64,000 nt of DNA from Serratia nevei (GCF_024160145.1 NZ_JAMYWQ010000002.1:287367-351366); one strand, 5' to 3'; counted from the stretch's first letter, positions 10,244-18,775 are shown. Notes: a model not told the origin generated them from the letters alone. Made by a program: numbers and translations.

Positions 10244-10477
10244 ATGACGTTAGGTTCTGTCTTTACCAATAATCGGACACAGGCTGTACGCTTGCCTGCA
10301 GAGGTGCGTTTCCCTGATACCGTTTCTAAAGTGACCGTCCGCGTAGTGGGCAAAGAGCGCATTCTTGCCCCCCTGGAGAATACCTGGGACAGCTTCTTCT
10401 GTGCGGAAAATGAGGTGAGCGATGATTTCCTCAATGAACGTGCCGGGCAGCACCAGCGCGAGCGGGAAGATTTTTGA
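10244..10477 (+). CDS. vapB: VapB-type (VagC/MvpA-like) antitoxin
   Basis: A 77-residue protein with an N-terminal AbrB-like swapped-hairpin DNA-binding domain (SVFTNNRTQAVRLPAEVRF, residues ~5-22), typical of VapB/VagC. The acidic, flexible C-terminus (SDDFLNERAGQHQREREDF) should wrap the toxin. A strong AAAGGAGG precedes the ATG by 7 bases. The TGA overlaps the vapC ATG by one base. Base composition is lower in GC than the surrounding flagellar genes, which suggests acquisition by transfer. It most likely represses its own operon through the palindrome upstream. Confidence 0.9.
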   Translation: MTLGSVFTNNRTQAVRLPAEVRFPDTVSKVTVRVVGKERILAPLENTWDSFFCAENEVSDDFLNERAGQHQREREDF

Positions 10478-10875
10478 TGTTCAGTCATATGCTGGACACC
10501 AACATTGTTATCTATGTCATTAAGCGCCGGCCGCTGGAAGTGCTGGAGGCATTCAATCGTTATGCAGGTAAAATGGTCATTTCGTCAATCACCTATGGCG
10601 AATTGGTTCACGGGGTGGAGAAAAGCGCTCGCCCAGCGGTGAACGCCAGAGTCGTTGAGGATTTTGTCTCCCGATTGGACATTCTCGATTACAGCGCCAA
10701 AGCGGCATCGTACTACGGCAACATCCGGGCTGCGCTGGAACGCCAGGGAACGCTTATTGGCGTAAACGATCTACATATCGCCGGGCATGCGCGCAGCGAA
10801 GGATTGATCCTGGTGACCAATAATCGATGCGAATTTGAGCGCGTTGAGGGTTTGCGGCTGGAAAATTGGTTGTAA
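10477..10875 (+). CDS. vapC: VapC-type PIN-domain ribonuclease toxin
   Basis: Toxin of 132 residues when started at ATG 10477, which overlaps the antitoxin stop (TGATG). An in-frame TTG three bases earlier would add one residue. The PIN active-site acids are in place: D7 (MLDTNIVIY), E42 (TYGELVHGVEKS), D98 (VNDLHIAGHA) and an acidic E119 near the end (TNNRCEFERV). Enterobacterial VapC of this group cleaves initiator tRNA-fMet in the anticodon stem-loop; that target is inferred by family. All catalytic acids are kept, so it is probably active. Confidence 0.9.
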   Translation: MFSHMLDTNIVIYVIKRRPLEVLEAFNRYAGKMVISSITYGELVHGVEKSARPAVNARVVEDFVSRLDILDYSAKAASYYGNIRAALERQGTLIGVNDLHIAGHARSEGLILVTNNRCEFERVEGLRLENWL

Positions 10876-10900
10876 CGTCTCCCTGATGGTCTCATCCCCT

Positions 10901-10928
10901 AAATAACCCGCCTTTTTCCCCGTTGTTC
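10901..10928 (+). promoter_or_regulatory. Candidate FlhDC box upstream of flhB
   Basis: AAATAACC (10901-10908) matches 7 of 8 positions of the FlhDC half-site AAATARCG. It is followed after 12 bases by CGTTGTTC, a weaker inverted partner. It lies about 75-100 bases upstream of flhB, where a class 2 promoter is expected. Confidence 0.35.
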
Positions 10929-11001
10929 CGCCAATGACATCGCCAATTTTTTGGCATGCTGACCGCCATTCTTTACCCTCCCGATACAGGAACGGCGTTT
11001 C

Positions 11002-12153
11002 GTGGCTGAAGACAGCGATCTGGAAAAAAGCGAGGCCCCCACGCCCCACAGGCTGGAGAAGGCGCGTGAAGACGGCCAGATCCCGCGTTCCCGCGAACTG
11101 ACCTCGGTACTGATGCTGCTCGCGGGCCTGGCGATTATCCTGATGTCGGGCAGCAACATGACGCAACAGCTGGCGGCGATGCTCACGCAAGGCCTGAACT
11201 TCGATCACGGCATGGTCAGCAACGATAAACAGATGGTGCGCCAGCTGGGCATGTTGCTGCGCCAGGCGGTGCTGGCATTGTTGCCGATCATGGCGGGGCT
11301 GGTGCTGGTGGCGCTCGCCGCGCCGATGCTGTTGGGGGGTATTTTGTTCAGCGGCAAGTCGATCAAGTTCGATTTGAAGCGGCTGAATCCGCTTTCCGGA
11401 CTGAAGCGGATCTTTTCCACCCAGGTGCTGGCCGAGCTGCTGAAAGGGATCCTGAAAGCGACGCTGGTCGGCTGGGTGACCGGCCTTTATCTGTGGCACA
11501 ACTGGGCGGCGATGCTGCATTTGATGACTCAGCAGCCGCTCGACGCGCTGGGCAATGCGCTGCAGATGATCCTGTTCTGCGGTTTTCTGGTGGTGCTGGG
11601 ATTGACGCCGATGGTGGCGTTCGACGTGTTCTACCAGCTGTGGAGCCACTTCAAAAAACTGAAGATGACCAAGCAGGATATCCGCGACGAATTCAAAGAC
11701 CAGGAAGGGGATCCGCACGTCAAGGGGCGCATCCGCCAGCAGCAGCGGGCGATCGCCCGACGCCGCATGATGGCCGACGTGCCCAAGGCGGATGTGATCG
11801 TCACCAACCCGACGCACTACGCCGTCGCGTTGCAGTACAACGACAAAAAAATGAGTGCGCCGAAGGTGCTGGCCAAAGGGGCCGGCGAAATCGCGTTGCG
11901 CATTCGCGAGCTCGGTGCGGAGCACCGCATCCCGATGCTGGAAGCGCCGCCGCTGGCGCGTGCGCTGTATCGACACAGCGAGATTGGACAACATATTCCG
12001 GCCACCCTGTATGCCGCGGTCGCCGAAGTGCTGGCCTGGGTGTACCAGCTGCGCCGCTGGCGGCGCGAGGGCGGCCTGATCCCGAAAAAACCTGAACGTT
12101 TACCGGTGCCGGAAGCACTGGATTTTGCGAGAGAGAGTGACTCTAATGGCTAA
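11002..12153 (+). CDS. flhB: Flagellar export switch protein FlhB
   Basis: Inner-membrane component of the flagellar type III export apparatus that switches substrate from rod/hook to filament proteins. The 383 residues start at GTG 11002 (MAEDSDLEKSEAPTPHRLEK), like E. coli (382). Four hydrophobic segments lie within residues ~30-210. The cytoplasmic domain carries the autocleavage motif NPTH in VIVTNPTHYAVALQY. The gene overlaps the flhA ATG by 8 bases. It is separated from cheZ by the vapBC module, unlike E. coli where cheZ and flhB are neighbours. Confidence 0.97.
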   Translation: MAEDSDLEKSEAPTPHRLEKAREDGQIPRSRELTSVLMLLAGLAIILMSGSNMTQQLAAMLTQGLNFDHGMVSNDKQMVRQLGMLLRQAVLALLPIMAGLVLVALAAPMLLGGILFSGKSIKFDLKRLNPLSGLKRIFSTQVLAELLKGILKATLVGWVTGLYLWHNWAAMLHLMTQQPLDALGNALQMILFCGFLVVLGLTPMVAFDVFYQLWSHFKKLKMTKQDIRDEFKDQEGDPHVKGRIRQQQRAIARRRMMADVPKADVIVTNPTHYAVALQYNDKKMSAPKVLAKGAGEIALRIRELGAEHRIPMLEAPPLARALYRHSEIGQHIPATLYAAVAEVLAWVYQLRRWRREGGLIPKKPERLPVPEALDFARESDSNG

Positions 12154-14229
12154 TTTGGCCTCCCTGCTTCGTTTGCCGGGCAATTTTAAAGATACGCAGT
12201 GGCAGGTGCTGGCCGGCCCGGTGCTGATCCTGCTGATCCTGTCGATGATGGTGTTGCCGTTGCCGGCGTTTATCCTCGACCTGCTGTGCTGTTTACCTTC
12301 AACATCGCGCTGTCGATCATGGTGCTGCTGGTGGCGATGTTCACCCAGCGTACGCTTGAGTTTGCCGCCTTCCCGACCATTCTGCTGTTCTCCACGCTGC
12401 TGCGTTTGTCGCTCAACGTCGCGTCCACGCGCATCATCTTGCTGGAAGGGCACACCGGTTCCGCCGCCGCCGGCCGCGTGGTGGAGGCCTTCGGGCACTT
12501 CCTGGTGGGGGGCAACTTCGCCATCGGTATCGTGGTGTTCATCATCCTGGTGTTGATCAACTTCATGGTGATCACCAAGGGGGCGGGGCGCATCGCCGAA
12601 GTGGGCGCGCGCTTCGTACTGGACGGCATGCCGGGTAAACAGATGGCGATCGACGCCGACCTGAACGCCGGGTTGATCGGCGAAGACGAAGCGAAGAAAC
12701 GCCGCGCTGAAGTCACCCAGGAGGCCGATTTCTACGGCTCGATGGACGGCGCCAGTAAATTCGTGCGCGGCGACGCCATCGCCGGCCTGATGATCATGGT
12801 GCTGAACGTGGTCGGCGGCCTGTTGGTCGGCGTGGTGCAACACGGCATGGAACTGGGGGCGGCGGCGGAAAGCTATACGTTGCTGACCATCGGTGACGGC
12901 CTGGTGGCACAGATCCCGGCGCTGGTGATCTCCACCGCCGCCGGCGTTATCGTCACTCGCGTAGCGACCGATCAGGACGTCGGCGAGCAGATGGTAGGCC
13001 AGCTGTTCAACAATCCGCGTGTGATGCTGCTGAGCGCCGGGGTGCTGGGCCTGCTGGGCCTGGTGCCGGGCATGCCGAACCTGGTGTTCCTGCTGTTCAC
13101 CGCCGCTCTGCTGGGCCTGGCCTGGTGGCTGCGTGGCCGAGAGCAACAGGCACCGAAAACGGTAGAGGCGCCGGTGATGCCGGAGAATCCGCAGGCCGCC
13201 GAAGCCAGCTGGGCCGATGTGCAATTGGAAGATCCGCTGGGGATGGAGGTGGGTTATCGGTTGATTCCGATGGTCGATTTCCAACAGAACGGCGAACTGC
13301 TGGGGCGTATCCGCGGGATCCGCAAGAAATTCGCGCAGGACATGGGCTATCTGCCGCCGGTGGTGCACATTCGCGATAACCTGGAACTGCCGCCGGCCAG
13401 TTACCGCATCCTGATGAAAGGCGTCGAGATTGGCAGCGGCGAAGCGCAGCCGGGCCGCTGGCTGGCGATCAACCCCGGCAATGCCGTGGGCGAGCTGGCG
13501 GGAGATAAAACCGTCGATCCGGCCTTTGGGCTCGAGGCGGTGTGGATCGACAGCGCCTTGCGCGAACAGGCGCAAATCCAGGGCTTTACCGTGGTGGAAG
13601 CCAGCACCGTGGTGGCGACGCACCTCAATCACCTGATCGGCCAGTTCGCCAGCGAGCTGTTTGGCCGCCAGGAAACCCAGCAGCTGCTGGATCGCGTGTC
13701 GCAGGAAATGCCGAAACTGACCGAAGACTTCGTGCCGGGCGTGGTGTCACTGACCACGCTGCACAAGGTGCTGCAAAACCTGCTGGCCGAGCGCGTTTCT
13801 ATCCGCGATATGCGCACCATCGTCGAAACGCTGGCGGAGCATGCCCCGGCGCAGAGCGATCCTTATGAGCTGACTACCGTGGTACGGGTGGCGCTGGGCC
13901 GGGCGATCACGCAGCAGTGGTTCCCGGGCAACGGCGAGATCCAGGTCATCGGTCTGGATACCCAACTGGAGCGCCTGTTGTTGCAGGCGTTGCAGGGCGG
14001 CGGTGGTCTGGAGCCGGGGTTGGCCGATCGCCTGTTGGAACAGGCACGCCAGGCGCTGCAGCGGCAAGAGATGCTCAGCGCGCCGCCGGTGCTGCTGGTC
14101 AACCATGCGCTGCGGGCCTTGCTGGCGCGCTTCCTGCGCCGCAGCCTGCCGCAGATCGTGGTGTTGTCCAACCTCGAAATCAACGACGATCGCCAGATTC
14201 GCATGACCTCGACCATTGGAGCCGCCTGA
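12146..14229 (+). pseudogene. flhA: Flagellar export gate FlhA, disrupted by a 5-base tandem duplication
   Basis: FlhA forms the nonameric export gate and is essential for flagellar assembly. The start (ATG 12146, overlapping flhB by 8 bases) reads MANLASLLRLPGNFKDTQW and matches E. coli through PAFILDLL at codon 47. There the frame is lost: the sequence reads CTGCTG-TGCTG-TTT where CTGCTG-TTT is expected. Removing one TGCTG copy restores DLLFTFNIALSIMVLL and an intact 692-residue protein, exactly the E. coli length, up to the stop at 14229. As given, translation yields 47 native plus 89 foreign residues, ending at 12556. The remainder, including the cytoplasmic domain, shows no further damage. 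Confidence 0.93.
12282..12291 (+). repeat. Tandem TGCTG duplication causing the flhA frameshift
   Basis: Two adjacent copies of TGCTG (12282-12286 and 12287-12291), where related FlhA sequences imply one. The net change is +5 bases, a shift of +2. The event is typical of replication slippage and reversible in principle. Homopolymer sequencing error is an unlikely cause because no homopolymer is involved. Confidence 0.9.
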
Positions 14230-14633
14230 TGAAACGCTGTCTGTTCGTGCTGTGTTTGCTGGCGCCGTTAACCGCCGGCGCGGTGTCCGGCTCCTGGGTG
14301 GCCGAAGGGTCGGGCGTGACGCTGGAACAGGGCGGCATGCGCGATGAGTCCGCCGGTTTGCGGCCGCCGAACGCGTTGCCGGATGCCAATGCGCGCATCA
14401 CCAGCGTCAGCTGGCGCTATCGGTTGCTGGGGCCGGAGCCGGTCGGGCTGCAGGCCCAGCTGTGTACGGTGAACCGCTGCATTCCGCTGGGCGGCGGCAG
14501 CGGCAGCAGCAACGGTCTGCAGGGCGAACCGGCCAATGCGGAATTGCGCTTTGTCTATTACGTGCAGTCGCAAGGCGGGCTGAACCCGCCGCTGCGGGTG
14601 ATTGGCAATCAGGTCATCGTTAATTACCAGTAG
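14229..14633 (+). CDS. flhE: Flagellar protein FlhE
   Basis: Small periplasmic protein of the flhBAE operon, linked in Salmonella to preventing proton leakage through the export apparatus. It has 134 residues with a signal peptide (MKRCLFVLCLLAPLTAGAVS) and the mature FlhE fold, including a pair of cysteines (QLCTVNRCIPLG). The ATG overlaps the flhA stop by one base. Its stop lies two bases from the end of the convergent antitoxin gene, leaving no room for a terminator between them. Confidence 0.92.
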   Translation: MKRCLFVLCLLAPLTAGAVSGSWVAEGSGVTLEQGGMRDESAGLRPPNALPDANARITSVSWRYRLLGPEPVGLQAQLCTVNRCIPLGGGSGSSNGLQGEPANAELRFVYYVQSQGGLNPPLRVIGNQVIVNYQ

Positions 14634-14635
14634 GA

Positions 14636-14938
14636 TCAGGCCAGAATTTGCAGGCCGTTGCGTTCCACCAGTGACAGCAACTTCATTGCGGCGGAGTTCG
14701 GTTGCGCTTCGCCGCGCTCCCATTTTTGTACCGCCTTTTTACTGACGTTGAGATACAGCGCAAACACCGGCTGACTGACGTTTTCCCGTTCGCGCAGCGC
14801 GCGGATCTCGGCCGGCCCGAACTGTTTCACCGGCCGCAGACACAGCATGTCGAAGGTGCGCATGGTCACGTCGTCGACGAAACCGGCGCGGTGCAGGCCC
14901 TGAACTTCCTGGTGGATCGATTTCAGCATCTTGCTCAT
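14636..14938 (-). CDS. HigA/XRE-type antitoxin of a toxin-first TA module
   Basis: A 100-residue protein with a C-terminal XRE helix-turn-helix (ALRERENVSQPVFALYLNVS, KKAVQKWERGEAQPN, about residues 43-82). It follows the RelE/HigB-like toxin and overlaps it by 4 bases (ATGA), the layout of HigBA-type modules where the toxin comes first. It probably neutralises the toxin and represses the operon through the inverted repeat at 15324-15342. Confidence 0.87.
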   Translation of the reverse strand: MSKMLKSIHQEVQGLHRAGFVDDVTMRTFDMLCLRPVKQFGPAEIRALRERENVSQPVFALYLNVSKKAVQKWERGEAQPNSAAMKLLSLVERNGLQILA

Positions 14939-15306
14939 AGTTGTAACCTTATTAATTCCCCGCAGTTGACCAGCTGATACAGTCTGAATGGTGAATAATC
15001 CAGATACAGCGCCGCCAAATGCCGCCAGGAAATTAACTCATCCTGATTGATGTTGTCTCTTTCGTTTTTGGCAAAGCCATACATGAAAAAGATCCTGCCT
15101 TCATCTGCCGTTGCGATTAATACCCGATACCCGCGCCGTTTTCCACTCCCCATCCGGGCGATGCGTTTTTTGTAAACGCAACCACCGAGATTGGCGTCGT
15201 ACAACTGATTTTGCATCTCTCGCGCCGCTTTCACTATCGTGGCGTCACTGATGCGTTCGTCGCCGGCAAATGTCTGGAAGGCTTTTGTGAGATAAATGTC
15301 GGTCAT
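14935..15306 (-). CDS. RelE/HigB-superfamily toxin
   Basis: A 123-residue toxin. The conserved block SGKRRGYRVLIATADEGRIFFMYGFAKNERDNI (about residues 54-86) is characteristic of the RelE-like family found beside XRE antitoxins. Such toxins usually cleave mRNA on the ribosome; that activity is inferred. GGAGAG lies 5 bases before the ATG. The GC content is clearly lower than that of the adjacent flg genes, which suggests transfer. After the core there is a C-terminal extension (WRHLAALYLDYSPFRLYQLV) that I do not recognise as standard. Confidence 0.85.
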   Translation of the reverse strand: MTDIYLTKAFQTFAGDERISDATIVKAAREMQNQLYDANLGGCVYKKRIARMGSGKRRGYRVLIATADEGRIFFMYGFAKNERDNINQDELISWRHLAALYLDYSPFRLYQLVNCGELIRLQL

Positions 15307-15323
15307 TCACTCTCCGTGTAAAA

Positions 15324-15342
15324 TATACCCTTAGTGGGTATA
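15324..15342 (-). promoter_or_regulatory. Inverted-repeat operator of the HigBA-type module
   Basis: TATACCC and GGGTATA separated by 5 bases (TTAGT), centred 27 bases upstream of the toxin start on the minus strand. The position over the promoter and the symmetry fit binding by the XRE antitoxin dimer. Confidence 0.65.
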
Positions 15343-15498
15343 GATCAAGATGTTTAACGACCGAGCTAAGATGACGAAATAGGGCGTGATGGGGAACAGG
15401 CAAATATCCGTTCTGCGCAGCCTGGCGCATAACGTTAAGGGAATTCAGAAAGCGATAAGAAGAAACTGCGAGAGGGCGCGCATAGCCGGGTAAACCCG

Positions 15499-15523
15499 CG
15501 CCCGGCGGTGCGCACACCGGGCG
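15499..15523 (-). terminator. Hairpin downstream of flgN
   Basis: On the minus strand CGCCCGG and CCGGGCG pair around an 11-base loop that can pair further. It starts 12 bases past the flgN stop. A second small palindrome (CGGGTTTACCCG) follows. There is no U tract, so efficiency is uncertain. Confidence 0.4.
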
Positions 15524-15534
15524 AAAGCAGGTGA

Positions 15535-15969
15535 CTAAACGCCGATTTTTCTGCCGAGCAGGCTGCCGGCGTGCGACTGGCCGTCCGGGCCATACAGCGA
15601 TTTGTTGTTCTTGCTGAGGATCGCCAGCGCCTGAGCGTTATGGTCGATCTGCTGATTGAGCAGCAGGCCATTGTGCTGATTCTTCTCGCGCAGCGTTTGG
15701 CTGAGCAGTTGAACGCGTTGCCAGCGATCGGCCAGGGGAGCGTGGCTGGTGTAGGGGGCGCGTTGCCCACAGGCTTTTTCCTGCCCCAGGCGCTGTTGCT
15801 CAAGGTAGGCGACCGTCGCCAGCAGTTGGCTTTTGGCATCGGTTACGCGCTGCAATGCCACGCCGGGCAGCTGGCCGGAGCACAGCAAGTCGTGCTCTTC
15901 CTCCAGCACGCCATTGAGCGCCTGCAGCGTTTCCAACAGTTTATCCAGCAGTTGTGCCAGGTTTTCCAT
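15535..15969 (-). CDS. flgN: FlgK/FlgL export chaperone FlgN
   Basis: Cytosolic chaperone that delivers the hook-filament junction proteins FlgK and FlgL to the export apparatus. It has 144 residues and starts MENLAQLLDKLLETLQALNG. It is mostly alpha-helical with Leu/Gln-rich stretches and ends SLLGRKIGV. It lies 37 bases after flgM on the minus strand, as in the enteric flgAMN unit. Confidence 0.95.
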   Translation of the reverse strand: MENLAQLLDKLLETLQALNGVLEEEHDLLCSGQLPGVALQRVTDAKSQLLATVAYLEQQRLGQEKACGQRAPYTSHAPLADRWQRVQLLSQTLREKNQHNGLLLNQQIDHNAQALAILSKNNKSLYGPDGQSHAGSLLGRKIGV

Positions 15970-16006
15970 AGTGATGACTTATCCTTTACCGCTACCCGCC
16001 GCGCCG

Positions 16007-16318
16007 TCAGTCGCGCCCGGCGATCCATTGAATGTCGCTCTGCGCGTCTTGCAGCAGCGCGTCGGCGATTTTGCCGGCGTCCATCTTCAGCTCGCCGTTG
16101 CGGATCGCCTGCTTGATGGCCTCGACCCGACCCATATCGATATCCTGGGTGCCCGGCTGCATCAGGCGTGCCTGTGCCTCGCTCAGTTTGACCTGCGTGC
16201 CGCTGACGGCGGTTTCGGCCACGGCGGCCTTACGCGGCTGGAGCGGGTTGTCGGCCGGGGTTTCACGCGGTTGCACAGTGGATACCGGCTGTAACCGCTG
16301 GGTGCGATCGATACTCAT
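16007..16318 (-). CDS. flgM: Anti-sigma-28 factor FlgM
   Basis: FlgM binds FliA and blocks late flagellar transcription until it is secreted through the completed hook-basal body. The 103 residues start [20 protein letters not shown], as in E. coli. The C-terminal FliA-binding part ([20 protein letters not shown]) is conserved, and the central region is slightly longer than in E. coli (97 residues). It has its own perfect sigma-28 promoter about 100 bases upstream, besides read-through from flgA. With flhA broken, FlgM could not be exported and late genes should stay repressed (inference). Confidence 0.95.
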   Translation of the reverse strand: MSIDRTQRLQPVSTVQPRETPADNPLQPRKAAVAETAVSGTQVKLSEAQARLMQPGTQDIDMGRVEAIKQAIRNGELKMDAGKIADALLQDAQSDIQWIAGRD

Positions 16319-16415
16319 GGTCCATCTCCGTTTACGCCGTGACCGCTCTCGGGCGACGACGCTGCAATGAAAGTTTTGCGGCCCTGGTGGCCAATACAAT
16401 GCTGCTTGATTTGTC

Positions 16416-16442
16416 TTATCGGCAGGGTTGGCGGAACCTTTA
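16416..16442 (-). promoter_or_regulatory. Sigma-28 promoter of flgMN
   Basis: On the minus strand TAAA (16442-16439), a 15-base spacer and GCCGATAA (16423-16416) match the FliA consensus fully. It sits between the end of flgA and flgM, giving the known feedback in which FliA raises synthesis of its own inhibitor. Confidence 0.9.
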
Positions 16443-16447
16443 CTTTT

Positions 16448-17107
16448 TTATAACGTAATGCGAATCGCACCGTCGTCCCCGACCACGCCGCTGACGATCT
16501 GCCCGGACGCCATGCGCACGCGCACGCTGTCTTCGGCGGCGGCGTTGTTCATCGCCTTGCCCGCACCGCTGATGTTGAACCCTTCGCCCTGAGCGGTGAC
16601 CTGCACCGGTTGCCCGGCCTTGACAACCCAGGCGCGGCGCAGCATGGCGAGGGTCAGCGGCTGGCCGGGGCCGATATTGCGCAGGCTGACGGCGCCCAAC
16701 GCTTTGCCCGCTTCGGTCAACGCGCGCGGCGGCAGGGTATCGAGCCGGCCCTCTTTCAACGTCAGGTCCGCCGCCGTCAACCGGCTGCCGGCGCTGATGC
16801 CGCGTGCCGAAACGAGATAGCGGCCGAACACCTGCACCTGCGTCTGGATAAAACGCCGTTCCTGGCCACAGCGTGCCGAAATGCTGACGTTGCCGCCGAT
16901 CCGTGCGTTGGGCGGCAGCGACAGCTGCGGCAGTTGGCAGGCGGGCCATTGGGTTGGCGGCGTGCGCACCCGCACTTTCACCTGCACCGGCTCGCCGTCG
17001 AATTTACCTTTGATGAAGCTTTCGATTTGCGTCGCCAAATCGTCGGCGCGCGCGTTCAGACTGCACAGCAGGCCGATAAGCAGCAGCATTTTACCTTTCA
17101 TCGTCAT
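16448..17107 (-). CDS. flgA: P-ring assembly chaperone FlgA
   Basis: Periplasmic chaperone that helps FlgI polymerise into the P ring. The start is uncertain among ATGs at 17122, 17107 and 17101. 17107 is chosen because GAGG lies 9 bases upstream; it gives 219 residues, the E. coli length. A signal peptide is visible (MKGKMLLLIGLLCSLNARA, cut before DDLA), then the SAF/FlgA domain (RYLVSARGISAGSRLTAADL, NIGPGQPLTLAMLRR). It is transcribed away from flgB. Confidence 0.93.
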   Translation of the reverse strand: MTMKGKMLLLIGLLCSLNARADDLATQIESFIKGKFDGEPVQVKVRVRTPPTQWPACQLPQLSLPPNARIGGNVSISARCGQERRFIQTQVQVFGRYLVSARGISAGSRLTAADLTLKEGRLDTLPPRALTEAGKALGAVSLRNIGPGQPLTLAMLRRAWVVKAGQPVQVTAQGEGFNISGAGKAMNNAAAEDSVRVRMASGQIVSGVVGDDGAIRITL

Positions 17108-17160
17108 CTTCTCAAGCCTCATCGGGATACGCGTAAGTGTACCCGCAGCGCGCGCAGGCT

Positions 17161-17198
17161 AAGCAGATAAATAGCGCCCCATTTTGCGTCTATTCCCG
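17161..17198. promoter_or_regulatory. Candidate FlhDC box between flgA and flgB
   Basis: AAATAGCG (17169-17176) is a perfect FlhDC core half-site. After 10-12 bases comes CGTCTATT with a degenerate inverted partner. E. coli has its FlhDC-activated divergent promoters in the same gap. Confidence 0.4.
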
Positions 17199-17261
17199 CG
17201 ATAGGGTGGCGCAGGGGGCGTTTATGCTGTCGGCTCCAAATTCTAACCTCGCGGAGGGAGC

Positions 17262-17675
17262 ATGCTCGACAAACTGGACGCGGCTCTGCGCTTTGGCCAA
17301 GAGGCGCTGAACTTGCGCGCCCAGCGGCAGGAAATACTGGCCGCCAACATCGCCAACGCAGACACGCCGGGTTATCAGGCGCGGGATATCGATTTCGCCA
17401 GCCAATTGAACAAGGTGCTGGAACAGGGGCGCGTCAACGGCAACGGCATGTCGCTGAACCTGACGGCGGCGCGCCACATTCCGGCGCAGACCCTGCAGCC
17501 GCCGCAGCTCGATCTGCTGTACCGAGTGCCGGATCAGCCGTCGATGGATGGCAACACGGTGGACATGGATCGCGAACGCACCAACTTTGCCGATAACAGC
17601 CTGAAATATCAGACCGACCTGACGCTGCTCAACGGGCAGATCAAAGGGATGATGTCCGTGCTGCAACAAGGATAA
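17262..17675 (+). CDS. flgB: Flagellar rod protein FlgB
   Basis: Proximal rod subunit of the basal body drive shaft, exported by the flagellar type III system. The 137 residues begin [20 protein letters not shown], with the flagellar basal-body N-terminal motif ([21 protein letters not shown]). GGAGGGAG precedes the ATG. It is the first gene of the flgBCDEFGHIJ operon; flgC follows after 5 bases. Confidence 0.97.
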   Translation: MLDKLDAALRFGQEALNLRAQRQEILAANIANADTPGYQARDIDFASQLNKVLEQGRVNGNGMSLNLTAARHIPAQTLQPPQLDLLYRVPDQPSMDGNTVDMDRERTNFADNSLKYQTDLTLLNGQIKGMMSVLQQG

Positions 17676-17680
17676 GGCGC

Positions 17681-18085
17681 ATGTCTTTACTGAACATTTT
17701 TGATATCTCCGGCTCGGCGTTGTCGGCGCAATCCCAGCGCATGAACGTCAGCGCCAGCAACATGGCCAACGCCGACAGCGTGACCGGCCCGGACGGCGAA
17801 CCTTACCGCGCCAAACAGGTGGTGTTCCAGGTCGCGGCAGCACCGGGCCAGCCGACCGGCGGCGTGCGCGTCGCTCAGGTGGTGGACGATCCGGCGCCCG
17901 AGCGTCTGGTGTATCAACCGGGCAACCCGCTGGCGGATGCCAAGGGCTACGTGCGTATGCCGAACGTCGATGTGGTGGGCGAAATGGTCAACACCATCTC
18001 CGCTTCCCGCAGTTACCAGGCCAACGTCGAGGTGCTCAACACCACCAAGTCGATGATGATGAAAACCCTGACGCTGGGTCAGTAA
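17681..18085 (+). CDS. flgC: Flagellar rod protein FlgC
   Basis: Proximal rod subunit of 134 residues, equal to E. coli. The N-terminal motif is [20 protein letters not shown], and the C-terminal rod/hook motif is [20 protein letters not shown], which forms the coiled-coil core. flgB lies 5 bases upstream and flgD 12 bases downstream. Confidence 0.97.
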   Translation: MSLLNIFDISGSALSAQSQRMNVSASNMANADSVTGPDGEPYRAKQVVFQVAAAPGQPTGGVRVAQVVDDPAPERLVYQPGNPLADAKGYVRMPNVDVVGEMVNTISASRSYQANVEVLNTTKSMMMKTLTLGQ

Positions 18086-18097
18086 CCGGAGGTTCCC

Positions 18098-18775
18098 ATG
18101 GCTATTGCCGCAACCACTAACGAGTCGTTGGACAACACCGTCATCGGCAACAACAGCAAAAACACCAACAGCCAGGATCTGCACAACAGCTTCCTGACGC
18201 TGCTGGTGGCGCAGTTGAAAAACCAGGATCCGACCAACCCGATGCAGAACAACGAACTGACCTCGCAGCTGGCGCAGATCAACACCGTTCAGGGCATCGA
18301 AAAACTCAACACCACGCTGGGTTCGATCTCCGGCCAGATCAACAGCAACCAGTCGCTGCAAGCCACTGCGCTGATCGGCCACGGCGTGATGGTGCCGGGC
18401 AACAACATTCTGGTCGGCAGCAAGGACGGCCAGGTCAGCACCACGCCGTTCGGCGTGGAGTTGGAGCGCGCCGCCGATCAGGTGACCGCGACCATCACCA
18501 ACGCCAGCGGGCAGGTGGTGCGCACCATCGAAATCGGTGGCCTGACCGCCGGCGTACACGCCTTTACCTGGGACGGTTCGCTGGATGACGGCTCCACCGC
18601 GCCCGACGGCGCCTACAAAGTGGCCGTCAACGCCAAAGGCAACGGCGAGCAGCTGGTGGCGCGCAGCCTGCACTTCGGCCTGGTCAACGGCGTGATCCGC
18701 GACGGCAACGGCGCCAAGCTGGATCTCGGCCTGGCGGGCAACGCCACCCTGGAAGACGTGCGACAGATCTTATAA
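18098..18775 (+). CDS. flgD: Hook capping/scaffold protein FlgD
   Basis: FlgD caps the growing hook and lets FlgE subunits insert beneath it; it is later replaced by FlgK. The 225 residues (E. coli 231) include an N-terminal export region with FLTLLVAQLKNQDPTNPMQN (residues ~28-47), the family hallmark. A C-terminal Tudor/FnIII-like FlgD domain follows (VQVNTTPFGVEL-type region and TWDGSLDDGSTAPDGAYKV). A GGAGG ribosome-binding site precedes the ATG. Confidence 0.97.
   Translation: MAIAATTNESLDNTVIGNNSKNTNSQDLHNSFLTLLVAQLKNQDPTNPMQNNELTSQLAQINTVQGIEKLNTTLGSISGQINSNQSLQATALIGHGVMVPGNNILVGSKDGQVSTTPFGVELERAADQVTATITNASGQVVRTIEIGGLTAGVHAFTWDGSLDDGSTAPDGAYKVAVNAKGNGEQLVARSLHFGLVNGVIRDGNGAKLDLGLAGNATLEDVRQIL

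Noticed and set aside
12270..12300. Programmed ribosomal frameshift in flhA
   Set aside because: No slippery heptamer or downstream pseudoknot is apparent, and a +5 insertion is explained better by tandem duplication.
12199..14229. Reading the second flhA frame as a complete gene starting at an internal ATG
   Set aside because: Its first ~30 residues are out-of-frame translation of the FlhA N-terminus; true homology begins only at VLFTFNIALS, so this is the 3' part of a frameshifted gene.
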